The notes: generated from the letters alone by a model not told the origin. A stretch of DNA of 64,000 nt from Candidatus Oscillibacter excrementavium (GCA_019118505.1 DWYU01000024.1:1-64000), one strand, 5' to 3'. Counted from the first letter of the stretch, positions 49,094-57,698 are shown. A program made the numbers and translations.

Positions 49094-49324
49094 TTATTTG
49101 TCAGAGGCCGGCTTCTCCGCCTCCCGTGCCAGCACCCGGCGGGCGAAGGCCGCTATGGTACAGTCCTCCACGGTCTCTCCCGGCTGGATCACCAGGTTGA
49201 AGAAGCAGCTGGGGATCTCGCCCTTGCGCAGCTCCTTCTGGATGCACAGGTCACACCCCTGGTCGTGGTTGGACGGGTGGCAGCGGCAGGCGGTGTTTTG
49301 GCAGGTGCAGAAGTGGGATGTCAT
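49094..49324 (-). CDS. DUF6485-like Cys-rich protein, 76 aa
   Basis: Start at 49324 (MTSHFCTCQNTACRC), with AAAAGGAGCTGTCCGCC upstream; the longer track ORF is not supported. The cysteine pattern C-x-C-x4-C-x-C, then a CDLC pair and ESCFF-type Cys, plus His suggests bound zinc, matching DUF6485. It is convergent with fba. Function unknown. Confidence 0.8.
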   Translation of the reverse strand: MTSHFCTCQNTACRCHPSNHDQGCDLCIQKELRKGEIPSCFFNLVIQPGETVEDCTIAAFARRVLAREAEKPASDK

Positions 49325-49690
49325 GGCGGACAGCTCCTTTTGGGATCGTATGTAGGGGCCGGCCTGCGTGCCGGCCCGTTTTTTGACGGCGGGAGATTCC
49401 CATTCCGCGCCGCAGGGGCGGCAATCTGCCGCCCGGGGAAATCTGGAGCGAAGATGGCGGCGGACACACAGGTCCGCCCCTGGGCCTCTCACCACGCCGG
49501 GAACGCCGGGTCTTTCGGGGAGAGGGGATGATGGCATTTCCAACGTTCAAAGATGGCCTGGACATTGGCCGCGTTCAAATTGATCGGGATCAACTCTGGA
49601 GGTTTCCCTGTTGCTTCATCATACAATATCCTCCGGCCTTTTGCAAGGCCGCCGGGGCGGAGCTTGAACAGGGAAGCGCGCAATCAAAGA
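49325..49690. repeat. Intergenic repeat-like region
   Basis: About 366 bp without a supported gene. It contains hairpins GGGCCGGC/GCCGGCCC plus GTTTTTT (49356-49384, terminator-like), GGGCGGCA/TGCCGCCC (49416-49434) and GGCGGAC/GTCCGCC (49459-49478), separated by GGGGAAATCTGGAGCG-like spacers. The pattern is typical of dispersed palindromic repeats of gut Firmicutes. The minus-strand ORF 49489-49683 is probably the translated remnant of such a repeat. Confidence 0.5.
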
Positions 49691-49719
49691 TTGCTCTATT
49701 TAATGTTGTGTGGTATAAT
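49691..49719 (+). promoter_or_regulatory. Promoter of trpS
   Basis: TTGCTC, a 17-bp spacer and TATAAT, 65 nt before the ATG. No T-box or attenuator is visible in the leader. Confidence 0.65.
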
Positions 49720-49784
49720 ATGATCCGTATATTGCCGCGGCGGGGGAAGCGTCCCGGCCGTGTGACATCCTGAGGTGTAAAGAT

Positions 49785-50792
49785 ATGGAAAACGAAGTAC
49801 AGAAAAAGAGAATTTTGAGCGGCATCCAGCCCTCCGGCGACCTGACCCTGGGGTCCTATCTGGGGGCCATCAAGAACTGGGCGGCCCTGGCGGATGAGTA
49901 CGACTGCTACTATATGCTGGCGGACATGCACACCATCACCGTGCGGCAGGTGCCGGCGGACCTACGGCGGCACACCCTGACCCAGGTGGCGGCCTACATC
50001 GCCAGCGGCCTGGACCCGGAGAAGAACGTGATCTTCGTCCAGTCCCACGTGCCGGCCCACGCCCAGCTGGGCTGGGTGCTGGACTGCTACACCATGTTCG
50101 GCGAGCTCTCCCGCATGACCCAGTTCAAGGACAAGTCCGCCAAGAACGCCGATAACATCAACGCCGGCCTCTTCACCTATCCGGCCCTGATGGCCGCCGA
50201 CATCCTGCTGTACCAGGCGGACCTGGTGCCGGTGGGGGGCGACCAGAAGCAGCACGTGGAGATCTGCCGGGACATCGCCACCCGGTTCAACGGGATCTAC
50301 GGCGAGACCTTCAAGCTCCCCGAGCCCTATATCCCCCAGGTGGGCGCCCGGGTCATGAGCCTCACCAGCCCGGAGAAGAAGATGAGCAAGTCCGACAAGG
50401 ACCAGAACGGCTGCGTCTACATGCTGGAAAAGCCGGAGGACATCATGCGCAAGTTCAAGAAGGCGGTGACGGACTCCGAGGCCTGTGTCCGCTTTGACCC
50501 GGCCGCCAAGCCCGGCGTGTCCAACCTGATGCAGATCTACTCCGTGGCCACCGGCAAGAGCTTCGAGACCATCGAGCAGGAGTTCGCCGGCCGCGGCTAC
50601 GGCGACTTCAAGCAGGCGGTGGGCGAGTCCGTGGTGGAGCTGCTGCGGCCCATCCGGGAGGAGACGGAGCGCCTGCTGGCGGACAAGACCTATCTGGAGA
50701 GCGTCTACCGCGCCGGCGCCGAGAAGGCCGCCCGCGTGGCCAACCGGACGCTGGGCAAGGTCTACAAGAAAGTGGGCTTCCTGCCCCGGTGA
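49785..50792 (+). CDS. trpS: Tryptophan-tRNA ligase, 335 aa
   Basis: A class Ic synthetase. The HIGH-type segment is PSGDLTLGSYLGA, the specificity region is GGDQKQHVEICRDIA, and KMSKS occurs in SPEKKMSKSDKDQ. Length is typical. First gene of trpS-tagO-wecB-membrane protein, closely spaced on one strand. Confidence 0.96.
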   Translation: MENEVQKKRILSGIQPSGDLTLGSYLGAIKNWAALADEYDCYYMLADMHTITVRQVPADLRRHTLTQVAAYIASGLDPEKNVIFVQSHVPAHAQLGWVLDCYTMFGELSRMTQFKDKSAKNADNINAGLFTYPALMAADILLYQADLVPVGGDQKQHVEICRDIATRFNGIYGETFKLPEPYIPQVGARVMSLTSPEKKMSKSDKDQNGCVYMLEKPEDIMRKFKKAVTDSEACVRFDPAAKPGVSNLMQIYSVATGKSFETIEQEFAGRGYGDFKQAVGESVVELLRPIREETERLLADKTYLESVYRAGAEKAARVANRTLGKVYKKVGFLPR

Positions 50793-50805
50793 TGGAGGAG
50801 ACGTC

Positions 50806-51945
50806 ATGTTCATCGAAAACCGGCTGATCGCCTATGTGCTGCTGGCGCTGCTGGTGGCACTGGTCGTCAGCTTTCTCATGACGCCGGTGGTCAAGACCTT
50901 CGCCTACAAGGTGGGGGCCATCGACGTGCCCAAGGACGCCCGCCGGATGCACAAGGTGCCCATCCCCCGGCTGGGGGGACTGGCCATCTTCATCGGCTTC
51001 ATGGTCAGCATCCTGCTGTTCGTGGAGATCACGGGGGAGATGCGCAGCATCCTGCTGGGAGCCGTCATCATCGTGGTGCTGGGGGTGGTGGATGACATCA
51101 TGGCCCTGCCCGCCCTGCTGAAATTCGTGGTGCAGATCGTGGCGGCCCTGATCCCCGCCCTGAACGGGGTGACCATCCAGGCCTTCTCCAACCCCAACAT
51201 CTTCTCTGACAACGCCTACTGGGTGCTGGGCAATCTGTCCATCCCCCTGACGGTGCTGTGGATCGTGGCCATCACCAACTCCGTGAACCTGATCGACGGC
51301 CTGGACGGCCTGGCCAACGGCGTCTCCGCCATCTCCGCCACCACGGTGCTGGTCATCGCCATCATGGGCGGGCAGTTCCAGGTGGCGGTGGTGATGGCGG
51401 CCCTGGTGGGGGCCTGCGTGGGCTTCATGCCCTACAACATGAACCCCGCCAAGATGTTCATGGGGGACACCGGCGCCACCTTCCTGGGCTACATCCTGGC
51501 CACCATGTCCATCGAGGGCCTCTTCAAGTTCTACGCCATCATCTCCTTCGCGGTGCCGTTCCTGATTTTGGGCCTGCCCATCTTTGACACCGCCTTTGCC
51601 TTCATCCGCCGCATCGCCCACGGCCAGAGCCCCATGCACGCCGACCGGAGCCATATCCACCACCGGCTCATCGACATGGGCCTGAACCAGAAGCAGGCGG
51701 TGGCCACCCTGTACGTGATCTCCGCCATTCTGGGCCTCTCCGCCGTGGTGCTGACCACCAGCGGCGAGGGACGGGCCATGCTGTTCTTCCTGGTGCTGTG
51801 CATCGTGGCGGTGGTGGCCGCCCGGGTGGTGTTCCCCAAGGAGGTCAAGGAGGAGCTCCACGAGGAGCTGGAGGAACTGAAGGAGCACGGCCATCACACA
51901 GAGCACGGGGACAAGCCCGATGACGGAAAGGCAGGGGAGGCGTAA
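50806..51945 (+). CDS. tagO: Undecaprenyl-phosphate N-acetylglucosaminyl-1-phosphate transferase (TagO/WecA type), 379 aa
   Basis: A polytopic MraY-family enzyme that starts lipid-linked polymer synthesis by transferring a sugar-1-phosphate to undecaprenyl phosphate. About 10-11 membrane segments are visible; conserved motifs are VVDDIMALPALLKF, NLIDGLDGLANGV, FMGDTGATFLG and the HADRSHIHHRL loop. A charged C-terminal tail (EELHEELEELKEHGHH) is extra. It lies 13 nt after trpS and 1 nt before wecB; wecB supplies UDP-ManNAc from UDP-GlcNAc, so the operon feeds a teichoic acid-like wall polymer. Confidence 0.93.
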   Translation: MFIENRLIAYVLLALLVALVVSFLMTPVVKTFAYKVGAIDVPKDARRMHKVPIPRLGGLAIFIGFMVSILLFVEITGEMRSILLGAVIIVVLGVVDDIMALPALLKFVVQIVAALIPALNGVTIQAFSNPNIFSDNAYWVLGNLSIPLTVLWIVAITNSVNLIDGLDGLANGVSAISATTVLVIAIMGGQFQVAVVMAALVGACVGFMPYNMNPAKMFMGDTGATFLGYILATMSIEGLFKFYAIISFAVPFLILGLPIFDTAFAFIRRIAHGQSPMHADRSHIHHRLIDMGLNQKQAVATLYVISAILGLSAVVLTTSGEGRAMLFFLVLCIVAVVAARVVFPKEVKEELHEELEELKEHGHHTEHGDKPDDGKAGEA

Positions 51946-51946
51946 C

Positions 51947-53095
51947 ATGAAACCCATCCGAATCCTCAGTGTCTTCGGCACCCGGCCGGAGGCCATCAAG
52001 ATGTGCCCTTTGGTCCAGGAGCTGGGCCGCCGGGAGGGCATCGAGAGCCTCTGCTGCGTCACCGCCCAGCACCGGCAGATGCTGGACAGCGTGCTGGAGG
52101 TCTTTCACGTGAAGCCCGACTGGGACCTGGACATCATGACCCCCCGGCAGACCCTGTCCACCATCACCAGCAAGTGCCTCACCGGCATGGACGAGGCCAT
52201 CGACGCCCTGAAGCCGGATATGATCCTGGTCCATGGGGACACCTCCACCACCTTTGCCGGGGCCCTGTCCGCCTTCTACCATCAGGTGCCGGTGGGCCAC
52301 GTGGAGGCAGGTCTGAGAACGTATGACAAGTATTCTCCCTTTCCGGAGGAGATGAACCGCAAGCTGGTGTCCGCCATCGCGGACCTGTATTTCTGCCCCA
52401 CCGCCAACAACCGGAAAAACCTGGAGCGGGAGGGCGTCACGGAGGGGCTGTTCGTCACCGGCAACACGGTCATCGACGCCCTGAAAACCACCGTCCGGCC
52501 GGACTACCGCTTCACCACCGACGAGCTGAACCACCTGCCCTACGGGGAGAAGAAGATCCTGCTGGTCACCTGCCACCGGCGGGAGAACTACGGGGAGCCC
52601 ATGCGCAACATCATGCTGGCCCTGCGGCAGATCGCCGAGGAGAACCGGGACGTGGAACTGGTGTACCCGGTGCATCTCAGCCCGGTGGTGCGGGAGGCGG
52701 TGGACACCTATCTCCGGGGCGCGCCCCGGGTCCACCTGATCGACCCCCTGCCGGCGGACGAGATGCACAACCTGATGGCCCGGTCCTATCTGGTGCTGAC
52801 GGACTCCGGCGGATTGCAGGAGGAGGCCCCCGCCCTGGGCAAGCCGGTGCTGGTGATGCGCCGGGAGACGGAGCGGCCGGAGGCGGTGGCCGCCGGCACC
52901 GTGAAGCTCTGCGGCGTGGTGCAGGACGACATCGTCACCATGGCGGAGCGGCTCATCCGGGACAAGAGCGCCTATGACGCCATGGCCCACGCGGTGAACC
53001 CCTACGGCGACGGCCACGCCTGCCGCCGGATCGCCGACGCCATCGAGTGGAAGTTCGGCCTGCGGCAGGAGAAGCCGGAGGCGTTCGGCGTCTGA
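51947..53095 (+). CDS. wecB: UDP-N-acetylglucosamine 2-epimerase (non-hydrolysing), 382 aa
   Basis: Interconverts UDP-GlcNAc and UDP-ManNAc. Motifs: SVFGTRPEAIKM at the N-terminus, VHGDTSTTFAGALSAF, HVEAGLRTYDKYSPFPEEMNR, and the UDP-binding TDSGGLQEEAPALGKPVLVMR near the C-terminus. The start at 51947 (MKPIRI) follows GGGGAGGCGTAAC; the track start lies in tagO. It follows tagO with a 1-nt gap. Confidence 0.96.
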   Translation: MKPIRILSVFGTRPEAIKMCPLVQELGRREGIESLCCVTAQHRQMLDSVLEVFHVKPDWDLDIMTPRQTLSTITSKCLTGMDEAIDALKPDMILVHGDTSTTFAGALSAFYHQVPVGHVEAGLRTYDKYSPFPEEMNRKLVSAIADLYFCPTANNRKNLEREGVTEGLFVTGNTVIDALKTTVRPDYRFTTDELNHLPYGEKKILLVTCHRRENYGEPMRNIMLALRQIAEENRDVELVYPVHLSPVVREAVDTYLRGAPRVHLIDPLPADEMHNLMARSYLVLTDSGGLQEEAPALGKPVLVMRRETERPEAVAAGTVKLCGVVQDDIVTMAERLIRDKSAYDAMAHAVNPYGDGHACRRIADAIEWKFGLRQEKPEAFGV

Positions 53096-53126
53096 CCGGC
53101 GCCCCTTGTCCGGAAAGGAGGGCGGC

Positions 53127-53876
53127 ATGGAAAAACGGAAGATCAGCCGGGTGGCCATGGGCTTCATCGTCCTGGTGGTCCTGGTGATTGTGCTGATGTT
53201 CACCAACAGCCTGCGCCGCTCCTCCCGCATCACCCTGCCGGAGGAGGGAAACACCGCCGAGCAGACGGAGGAGAACACCGCCGCCGGCGATGACGCCCTG
53301 ACGGTGATCGCGGTGACGCCGGAGACGGTGCAGACCGCCATTGAGACGCTGCACCGCCCGGCCCAGTACAGCCGGACCATCCGGGTGGAGCAGGTGTGGA
53401 GCGGCGGCAGCGGGTCCTTTGACACCACGGTGACCGTCAGCGGCCGCTGGACCCGGACAGACCGGACCCTGGCGGACGGCCAGACCCGCCACACCATCAC
53501 CGACGGGGAGATCACCTATATCTGGTACGACAGCGAGAGCGCGGTCTACAGCGGCCCGGCGGGGGAGATCACCCCGGACGACGAGCAGGCCATCCCCACC
53601 TATGAGACCATTCTGGACCTGCCGGTGGAGGACATCGCCGCGGCGGACTACCGCAGCGTCTCCGGCGTGAACTGCATCTACGTGGAGACGGTCCAGGACC
53701 CGGAGGGCTACAGCCAGCGGTACTGGGTCAGCGTGGAGACGGGGCTGCTGGTGGCGTCGGAGCGGCTGCTGGAGGGGGAGACCATCTACCGGATGGCATC
53801 CCTGACAGCGGATCTGAGCACCCCCTCGGCGGATCGGTTCATTCTGCCGGACGGCACGGTGCTGCTGGATACCTGA
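53127..53876 (+). CDS. Membrane-anchored hypothetical protein, 249 aa
   Basis: The start at 53127 (MEKRK) follows GGAAAGGAGGGCGGC. One membrane helix (about residues 10-28, GFIVLVVLVIVLMF) then an extracellular beta-rich domain of about 190 residues (TIRVEQVWSGGSGSFDTTVT, ITYIWYDSESAVYSG, YRSVSGVNCIYVETVQDPEG) whose repeating strand pattern resembles LolA/DUF-type lipoprotein folds. Last gene of the trpS-tagO-wecB unit, so perhaps wall-related. No specific family is recognised. Confidence 0.78.
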   Translation: MEKRKISRVAMGFIVLVVLVIVLMFTNSLRRSSRITLPEEGNTAEQTEENTAAGDDALTVIAVTPETVQTAIETLHRPAQYSRTIRVEQVWSGGSGSFDTTVTVSGRWTRTDRTLADGQTRHTITDGEITYIWYDSESAVYSGPAGEITPDDEQAIPTYETILDLPVEDIAAADYRSVSGVNCIYVETVQDPEGYSQRYWVSVETGLLVASERLLEGETIYRMASLTADLSTPSADRFILPDGTVLLDT

Positions 53877-53900
53877 GAGAACTGCACAGAGCAAGAAAAC

Positions 53901-53930
53901 GAGCCCGCCGGCATCTGCCGGCGGGCTCTT
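53901..53930 (+). terminator. Terminator after the membrane-protein gene
   Basis: GAGCCCGCCGGC pairs with GCCGGCGGGCTC around a 4-nt loop, followed by a short T tail (TTGCG). Confidence 0.6.
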
Positions 53931-53959
53931 GCGCTATGGCTCACGGGGGAGGGGGATCG

Positions 53960-54109
53960 TCAGCCGCGGGGCGGATGCCCGCAGGACTGGCCGCAGTGGT
54001 CGCAGCAGCCGTCACAGCCGCCGCACCCCTTTCCCCGGCGGCGGTGGCAGGACCGGAGGGCCAGCACCAGCCAGACCCCCAGGGCCGCCAAAATCAGAAA
54101 TTCCAGCAT
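53960..54109 (-). CDS. FeoB-associated Cys-rich membrane protein, 49 aa
   Basis: Missed by the ORF track. The protein MLEFLILAALGVWLVLALRS plus a Cys tail (CGGCDGCCDHCGQSC, six Cys) has one membrane helix and a cytosolic Cys cluster, as in the small FeoB-associated proteins thought to help FeoB handle iron. It lies 10 nt downstream of feoB on the same strand and belongs to the feo operon. The ribosome binding site (GAGGTGGCAGCC) is good. Confidence 0.85.
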   Translation of the reverse strand: MLEFLILAALGVWLVLALRSCHRRRGKGCGGCDGCCDHCGQSCGHPPRG

Positions 54110-54119
54110 GGCTGCCACC

Positions 54120-56129
54120 TCACTCCAAAATCAGCATAGCGATGCGGCAGACCCAGAAGGCCACGAACCAGGCGATGACGCACTGGCTCAGGGCCACGCC
54201 GGCGGCCTTCCAGCCGGAGCCCAGCTCCCGCTTCACCGCGGAGATGGCGGCCACGCAGGGGGTGTACAGCAGGGTGAAGGCCAGGAATCCGGCGGCGGTG
54301 GCGGGGGTGAACAGCGTGCCCAGGGCGGCGGCGCTGACATCCGCGCCGGAGCCGGTGAGGATGCCCAGGGTGGAGATCACGTTCTCCTTGGCGATGAAGC
54401 CGGTGACCAGGGCGGTGGAGACCCGCCAGTCCCCGAAGCCCAGGGGCTTGAAGATGGGGGCGATCCAGGCGCCGATGGTGGCAAGCAGGCTGTCGGCGCT
54501 GTCGGCCACCAGGTTCAGCCGGGTGTCAAAGGTCTGGAGGAACCAGACGATGATGGTGGCCACAAAGATGATGGTGAAGGCCCGGGTCAGAAAATCCTTG
54601 GCCTTGTCCCAGCACAGCTGCCCCACGCTCTTGGCGGAGGGGAAGCGGTAGTTGGGCAGTTCCATGACAAAGGGCACCGGGTTGCCCTTGAAGGCGGTGG
54701 CCCCCAGCACCTTGGCGGCCACGATGCCCACCAGGATACCCAGGATGTACAGCCCGATCATCACCAGGGCGGCGTGGTCCGGGAAGAAGGCGGCGGAGAA
54801 CACGCCGTAGATGGGGATCTTGGCGGAGCAGCTCATGAAGGGCGTCAGCAGAATGGTCATCCGCCGGTCCCGCTCGGAGGCCAATGTCCGGGTGGACATG
54901 ATGGCGGGCACCGAGCAGCCGAAGCCCATCAGCATGGGCACGATGCTCCGGCCCGAGAGGCCGATCTTCCGCAGCAGCTGGTCCATGACGAAGGCCACCC
55001 GGGCCATGTAGCCCGTGTCCTCCAGAATGGAGAGGAAGAAGAACAGCACCACGATGATGGGCAGGAAGCTCAGCACGCTGCCCACGCCGGCAAACACGCC
55101 GTCGATCACCAGGGAGTGGACCACCGGGTTCAGCCCGTAGGCGGTGAGGGCGTTGTCCACCGTGACGGTGAGGGCGTCGATCCCGGCGGCCAGCAGGTCC
55201 GACAGGAAGGACCCGATGACGTTGAAGGTCAGGAAGAAGATGCCCAGCATGATGGCGAAGAAGAAGGGCAGGGCCAGGTACTTGTTGGTGACCACCTTGT
55301 CGATGGCCTCGCTCCGCTCCCGCTCCCGGGACTCCCGGCACTTCACCACCGTGCCGGCGCAGACGCTCTCGATGAAGGTGTAGCGCATATCCGCCAGGGC
55401 GGCGTTGCGGTCCATGCCGCACTCGTCCTCCATCTCCTTGACGCTGTGCTCGATGAGCTCCAGCTCGTTCTGGTCCAGCTCCAGGCGGGTCACGATGTCC
55501 TCATCCCCCTCGATGAGCTTGGTGGCGGCGAACCGGACAGGGATGCCGGACTTTTCCGCGTGGTCCTCGATCTGGTGGACCACCGCGTGGATGCACCGGT
55601 GGACCGGGCCGGGGGAGCAGAAGTCGTACACCGTGGGCAGGGTCTTGTTCCGGGCGGTCTGGACGGCGATCTTCACCAGCTCGTCCACGCCCTGGTTCTT
55701 CACGGCGGAGATGGGCACCACCGGGATGCCCAGGGCCTGGGACATCCCCTTCACGTCGATGGTGCCGCCGCCGGCGGTGACCTCGTCCATCATGTTCAGG
55801 GCCAGCACCATGGGGATCCGCATCTCCATCAGCTGGAGGGTCAGGTACAGATTCCGCTCGATGTTGGTGGCGTCCACGATGTTGATGAGGCCGTCGGGCC
55901 TCTGGTTCAGGATGAAGTCCCGGGTGACGATCTCCTCCGGCGTGTAGGGCCGGATGGAGTAGATGCCCGGCAGGTCCACCACCGTGCAGTCCTTCTCGCC
56001 CCGGATGGCGCCGGACTTCTGGTCCACCGTCACGCCGGGGAAGTTGCCCACATGCTGGTTGGAGCCGGTGAGCTGGTTGAACAGTGTGGTCTTGCCGCAG
56101 TTTTGGTTGCCGGCCAGCGCGAAGATCAT
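54120..56129 (-). CDS. feoB: Ferrous iron transport protein B, 669 aa
   Basis: The main Fe(II) importer of anaerobes. The N-terminal G domain has G1 ALAGNQNCGKTTLF, G3 VVDLPGIY and G4 LNMMDEV; a GDI domain follows to about 265, then about 10 membrane helices with GFGCSVPAIMSTRTL (conserved Cys) and YTPCVAAISAV. Length is near the family norm. It overlaps feoA by 4 nt and is followed by the Cys-rich small protein, completing feoA-feoB-accessory. The upstream palindrome probably regulates the operon. Confidence 0.96.
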   Translation of the reverse strand: MIFALAGNQNCGKTTLFNQLTGSNQHVGNFPGVTVDQKSGAIRGEKDCTVVDLPGIYSIRPYTPEEIVTRDFILNQRPDGLINIVDATNIERNLYLTLQLMEMRIPMVLALNMMDEVTAGGGTIDVKGMSQALGIPVVPISAVKNQGVDELVKIAVQTARNKTLPTVYDFCSPGPVHRCIHAVVHQIEDHAEKSGIPVRFAATKLIEGDEDIVTRLELDQNELELIEHSVKEMEDECGMDRNAALADMRYTFIESVCAGTVVKCRESRERERSEAIDKVVTNKYLALPFFFAIMLGIFFLTFNVIGSFLSDLLAAGIDALTVTVDNALTAYGLNPVVHSLVIDGVFAGVGSVLSFLPIIVVLFFFLSILEDTGYMARVAFVMDQLLRKIGLSGRSIVPMLMGFGCSVPAIMSTRTLASERDRRMTILLTPFMSCSAKIPIYGVFSAAFFPDHAALVMIGLYILGILVGIVAAKVLGATAFKGNPVPFVMELPNYRFPSAKSVGQLCWDKAKDFLTRAFTIIFVATIIVWFLQTFDTRLNLVADSADSLLATIGAWIAPIFKPLGFGDWRVSTALVTGFIAKENVISTLGILTGSGADVSAAALGTLFTPATAAGFLAFTLLYTPCVAAISAVKRELGSGWKAAGVALSQCVIAWFVAFWVCRIAMLILE

Positions 56130-56356
56130 ACTCCGGCCACCTCCACTTCGATCTTGCCCGCGTCCTCCTTCCGCAGGGACAGGGAGTACCCCCGCACCCG
56201 CAGCTCCAGGGGATCCCCCAGGGGGGCGATCTTCTCGATGCGGACCTTGGTTTTGGGAATCAGCCCCATATCCAGCAGGCGGCAGCGCAGGGCGCCCTCG
56301 CCGCCCACGGCGGTGATGACGGCCTCCTGCCCCAGGGGCAGCTTGTCCAGCGTCAT
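56126..56356 (-). CDS. feoA: FeoA family protein, 76 aa
   Basis: An SH3-like domain protein that assists FeoB. ITAVGGEGALRCRLLDMGLIP (typical MGL...G motif), then LRVRGYSLSLRKEDAGKI. The start at 56356 (MTLDKLP) follows TTAAGGAGGAACGTGTT; the track start includes ten unsupported residues. Its stop overlaps the feoB start. Confidence 0.94.
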   Translation of the reverse strand: MTLDKLPLGQEAVITAVGGEGALRCRLLDMGLIPKTKVRIEKIAPLGDPLELRVRGYSLSLRKEDAGKIEVEVAGV

Positions 56357-56376
56357 AACACGTTCCTCCTTAAAAG

Positions 56377-56390
56377 TTAGCATCATCTAA
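56377..56390. promoter_or_regulatory. TTAG-N6-CTAA palindrome upstream of feoA
   Basis: TTAGCATCATCTAA, within GTTAG-N6-CTAAC (56376-56391), lies between the feoA promoter and its ribosome binding site. A weaker copy of the half-site (GTTAGCAATGATAAAC on the minus strand) overlaps the promoter spacer. Position next to feoA argues for an iron-responsive repressor (DtxR- or Fur-like), an inference. Confidence 0.7.
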
Positions 56391-56398
56391 CATAGAGA

Positions 56399-56427
56399 AG
56401 TTTATCATTGCTAACTTTTTGTGACAA
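56399..56427 (-). promoter_or_regulatory. Promoter of the feo operon
   Basis: On the minus strand TTGTCA, a 17-bp spacer and TAAACT, 42 nt before the feoA ATG. Confidence 0.65.
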
Positions 56428-56597
56428 CCCCCAAACCGGCCAAATGGCGACGAATTTTTAGATGGAAATTGTATAAGATGGATAAAAGAAACGGCGGGCG
56501 GCAAAGAGCCGGAAAAAGCCTTGCCCGGATGCCGCCGGGGATGGTATACTGGATCCCAGAAATCGCCGGCCAGCGCGCCGGCTGTCAGGAGGATTCT

Positions 56598-56966
56598 ATG
56601 TTCACATTCAATCACTTCAACTTCAATGTGGCGGACCTGGAGAAGTCCCTGGCCTTCTACAAGGAGGCCCTGGGCCTGGAGCCGGTAGGGGAGCGCAAGA
56701 CCGCCGAGGACGGCAGCTTCATCATCGTCTACCTGGGGGACGGCAAGACGGACTTCCGCCTGGAGCTCACCTGGCTGCGGGACCATCCGCAGAAATACGA
56801 CCTGGGGGAGTGCGAGTTCCACCTGGCCCTGCGGGCGGAGGACTACGACGCCGCCCACGCCAAGCATGCGGCCATGGGCTGCATCTGCTTTGAGAACCCC
56901 GCCATGGGCATCTACTTCATCACGGACCCGGACGGGTACTGGATCGAGGTCATCCCCACCCGGTGA
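56598..56966 (+). CDS. VOC family protein, lactoylglutathione lyase-like, 122 aa
   Basis: Glyoxalase I fold with HFNFNVADLEKSLAFYKEALG at the N-terminus, TDFRLELTWLRDHPQ, HLALRAEDYDAAHAKHAAMG and FITDPDGYWIEVIPTR at the end, close to GloA proteins. Metal ligands (His5-type, Glu in LELT, His, Glu at WIEV) are in the expected order. TCAGGAGGATTCT precedes the ATG. Probably detoxifies methylglyoxal-type adducts. Confidence 0.88.
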   Translation: MFTFNHFNFNVADLEKSLAFYKEALGLEPVGERKTAEDGSFIIVYLGDGKTDFRLELTWLRDHPQKYDLGECEFHLALRAEDYDAAHAKHAAMGCICFENPAMGIYFITDPDGYWIEVIPTR

Positions 56967-57077
56967 GCCCTGGGGGGAGCTGGCCGCCCCGGAGGGGCGG
57001 TGCGCGAAACGAAAGGCGATCCTGGGGCCCCGCTTGAAGGGGACCCCCGCAGATTTTGCAGAAAGGGAGAACGGGAA

Positions 57078-57626
57078 ATGAAACAGAGACTGCTTGCACT
57101 GGCGATGGCCGCCGCCATGGTCCTGGGCCTGACGGCCTGCGGCGGCAGCGGGTCCTCCAGCGAGGGCCGCACCGGCGACACCATGGAGACCTTTTTCTTC
57201 GACTTCACGGTCAACAGCGCCTACCTCACCAAGGACTACGAGGGCTACACCCCGGCGGAGGGGAACGCCCTGCTGGTGGCGGACATCACGGTGAAGAACA
57301 CCAACCAGAAGAGCATCGAGATGTATGACACGGACTTCCAGATCCAGTGGGACGACGGGGACGACGCCTTCGCCTATCCCATCACCATCAATACGGAGAC
57401 CTATGAGGAGCTGGACCCGGTGGGGGACAGCCAGCTGCCCGGTACATACACCCTGGCCGTGGACGAGGAGCGGACCGGCGAGCTGGTGTACGAGGTGCCC
57501 GCCGGCTTCACGGACTTCTCCATCGCCTATCTGGAGCAGTTTGTGGACGAGGACGGCAACGAGAGCACCGGCGACACCTTCTTCGTCTACTTCACCGCCG
57601 AGGACCAGACCGGCGTCTCCGCGTGA
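57078..57626 (+). CDS. DUF4352-like lipoprotein, 182 aa
   Basis: Signal peptide with lipobox LGLTAC (Cys21), a short Gly/Ser linker, then an Ig-like DUF4352 domain (DTMETFFFDFTVNSAYLTKD, NALLVADITVKNTNQKSIEM, GELVYEVPAGFTDFSIAYL). Such exported proteins have unknown ligands. AAAGGGAGAACGGGAA precedes the ATG. Own terminator downstream. Confidence 0.85.
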   Translation: MKQRLLALAMAAAMVLGLTACGGSGSSSEGRTGDTMETFFFDFTVNSAYLTKDYEGYTPAEGNALLVADITVKNTNQKSIEMYDTDFQIQWDDGDDAFAYPITINTETYEELDPVGDSQLPGTYTLAVDEERTGELVYEVPAGFTDFSIAYLEQFVDEDGNESTGDTFFVYFTAEDQTGVSA

Positions 57627-57658
57627 CGGAACCCGGCCTCGCGCCGCCTGAGAGCTGC

Positions 57659-57698
57659 AAAAAACCCGCCTGCCGCGATCCGGCAGGCGGGAATTTTT
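57659..57698. terminator. Bidirectional terminator
   Basis: AAAAAA, CCCGCCTGCCG/CGGCAGGCGGG with a 5-nt loop, then AATTTTT. Serves the DUF4352 gene and asnA. Confidence 0.9.

Noticed and set aside
49489-49683. 64-aa minus-strand ORF upstream of trpS
   Set aside because: Natural-looking residues but no ribosome binding site, and it lies in the repeat-like region; kept only as a possible repeat remnant.
54108-56390. 760-aa plus-strand ORF antisense to feoA-feoB
   Set aside because: His/Gly/Asp-rich antisense translation; feoB on the other strand is certain.
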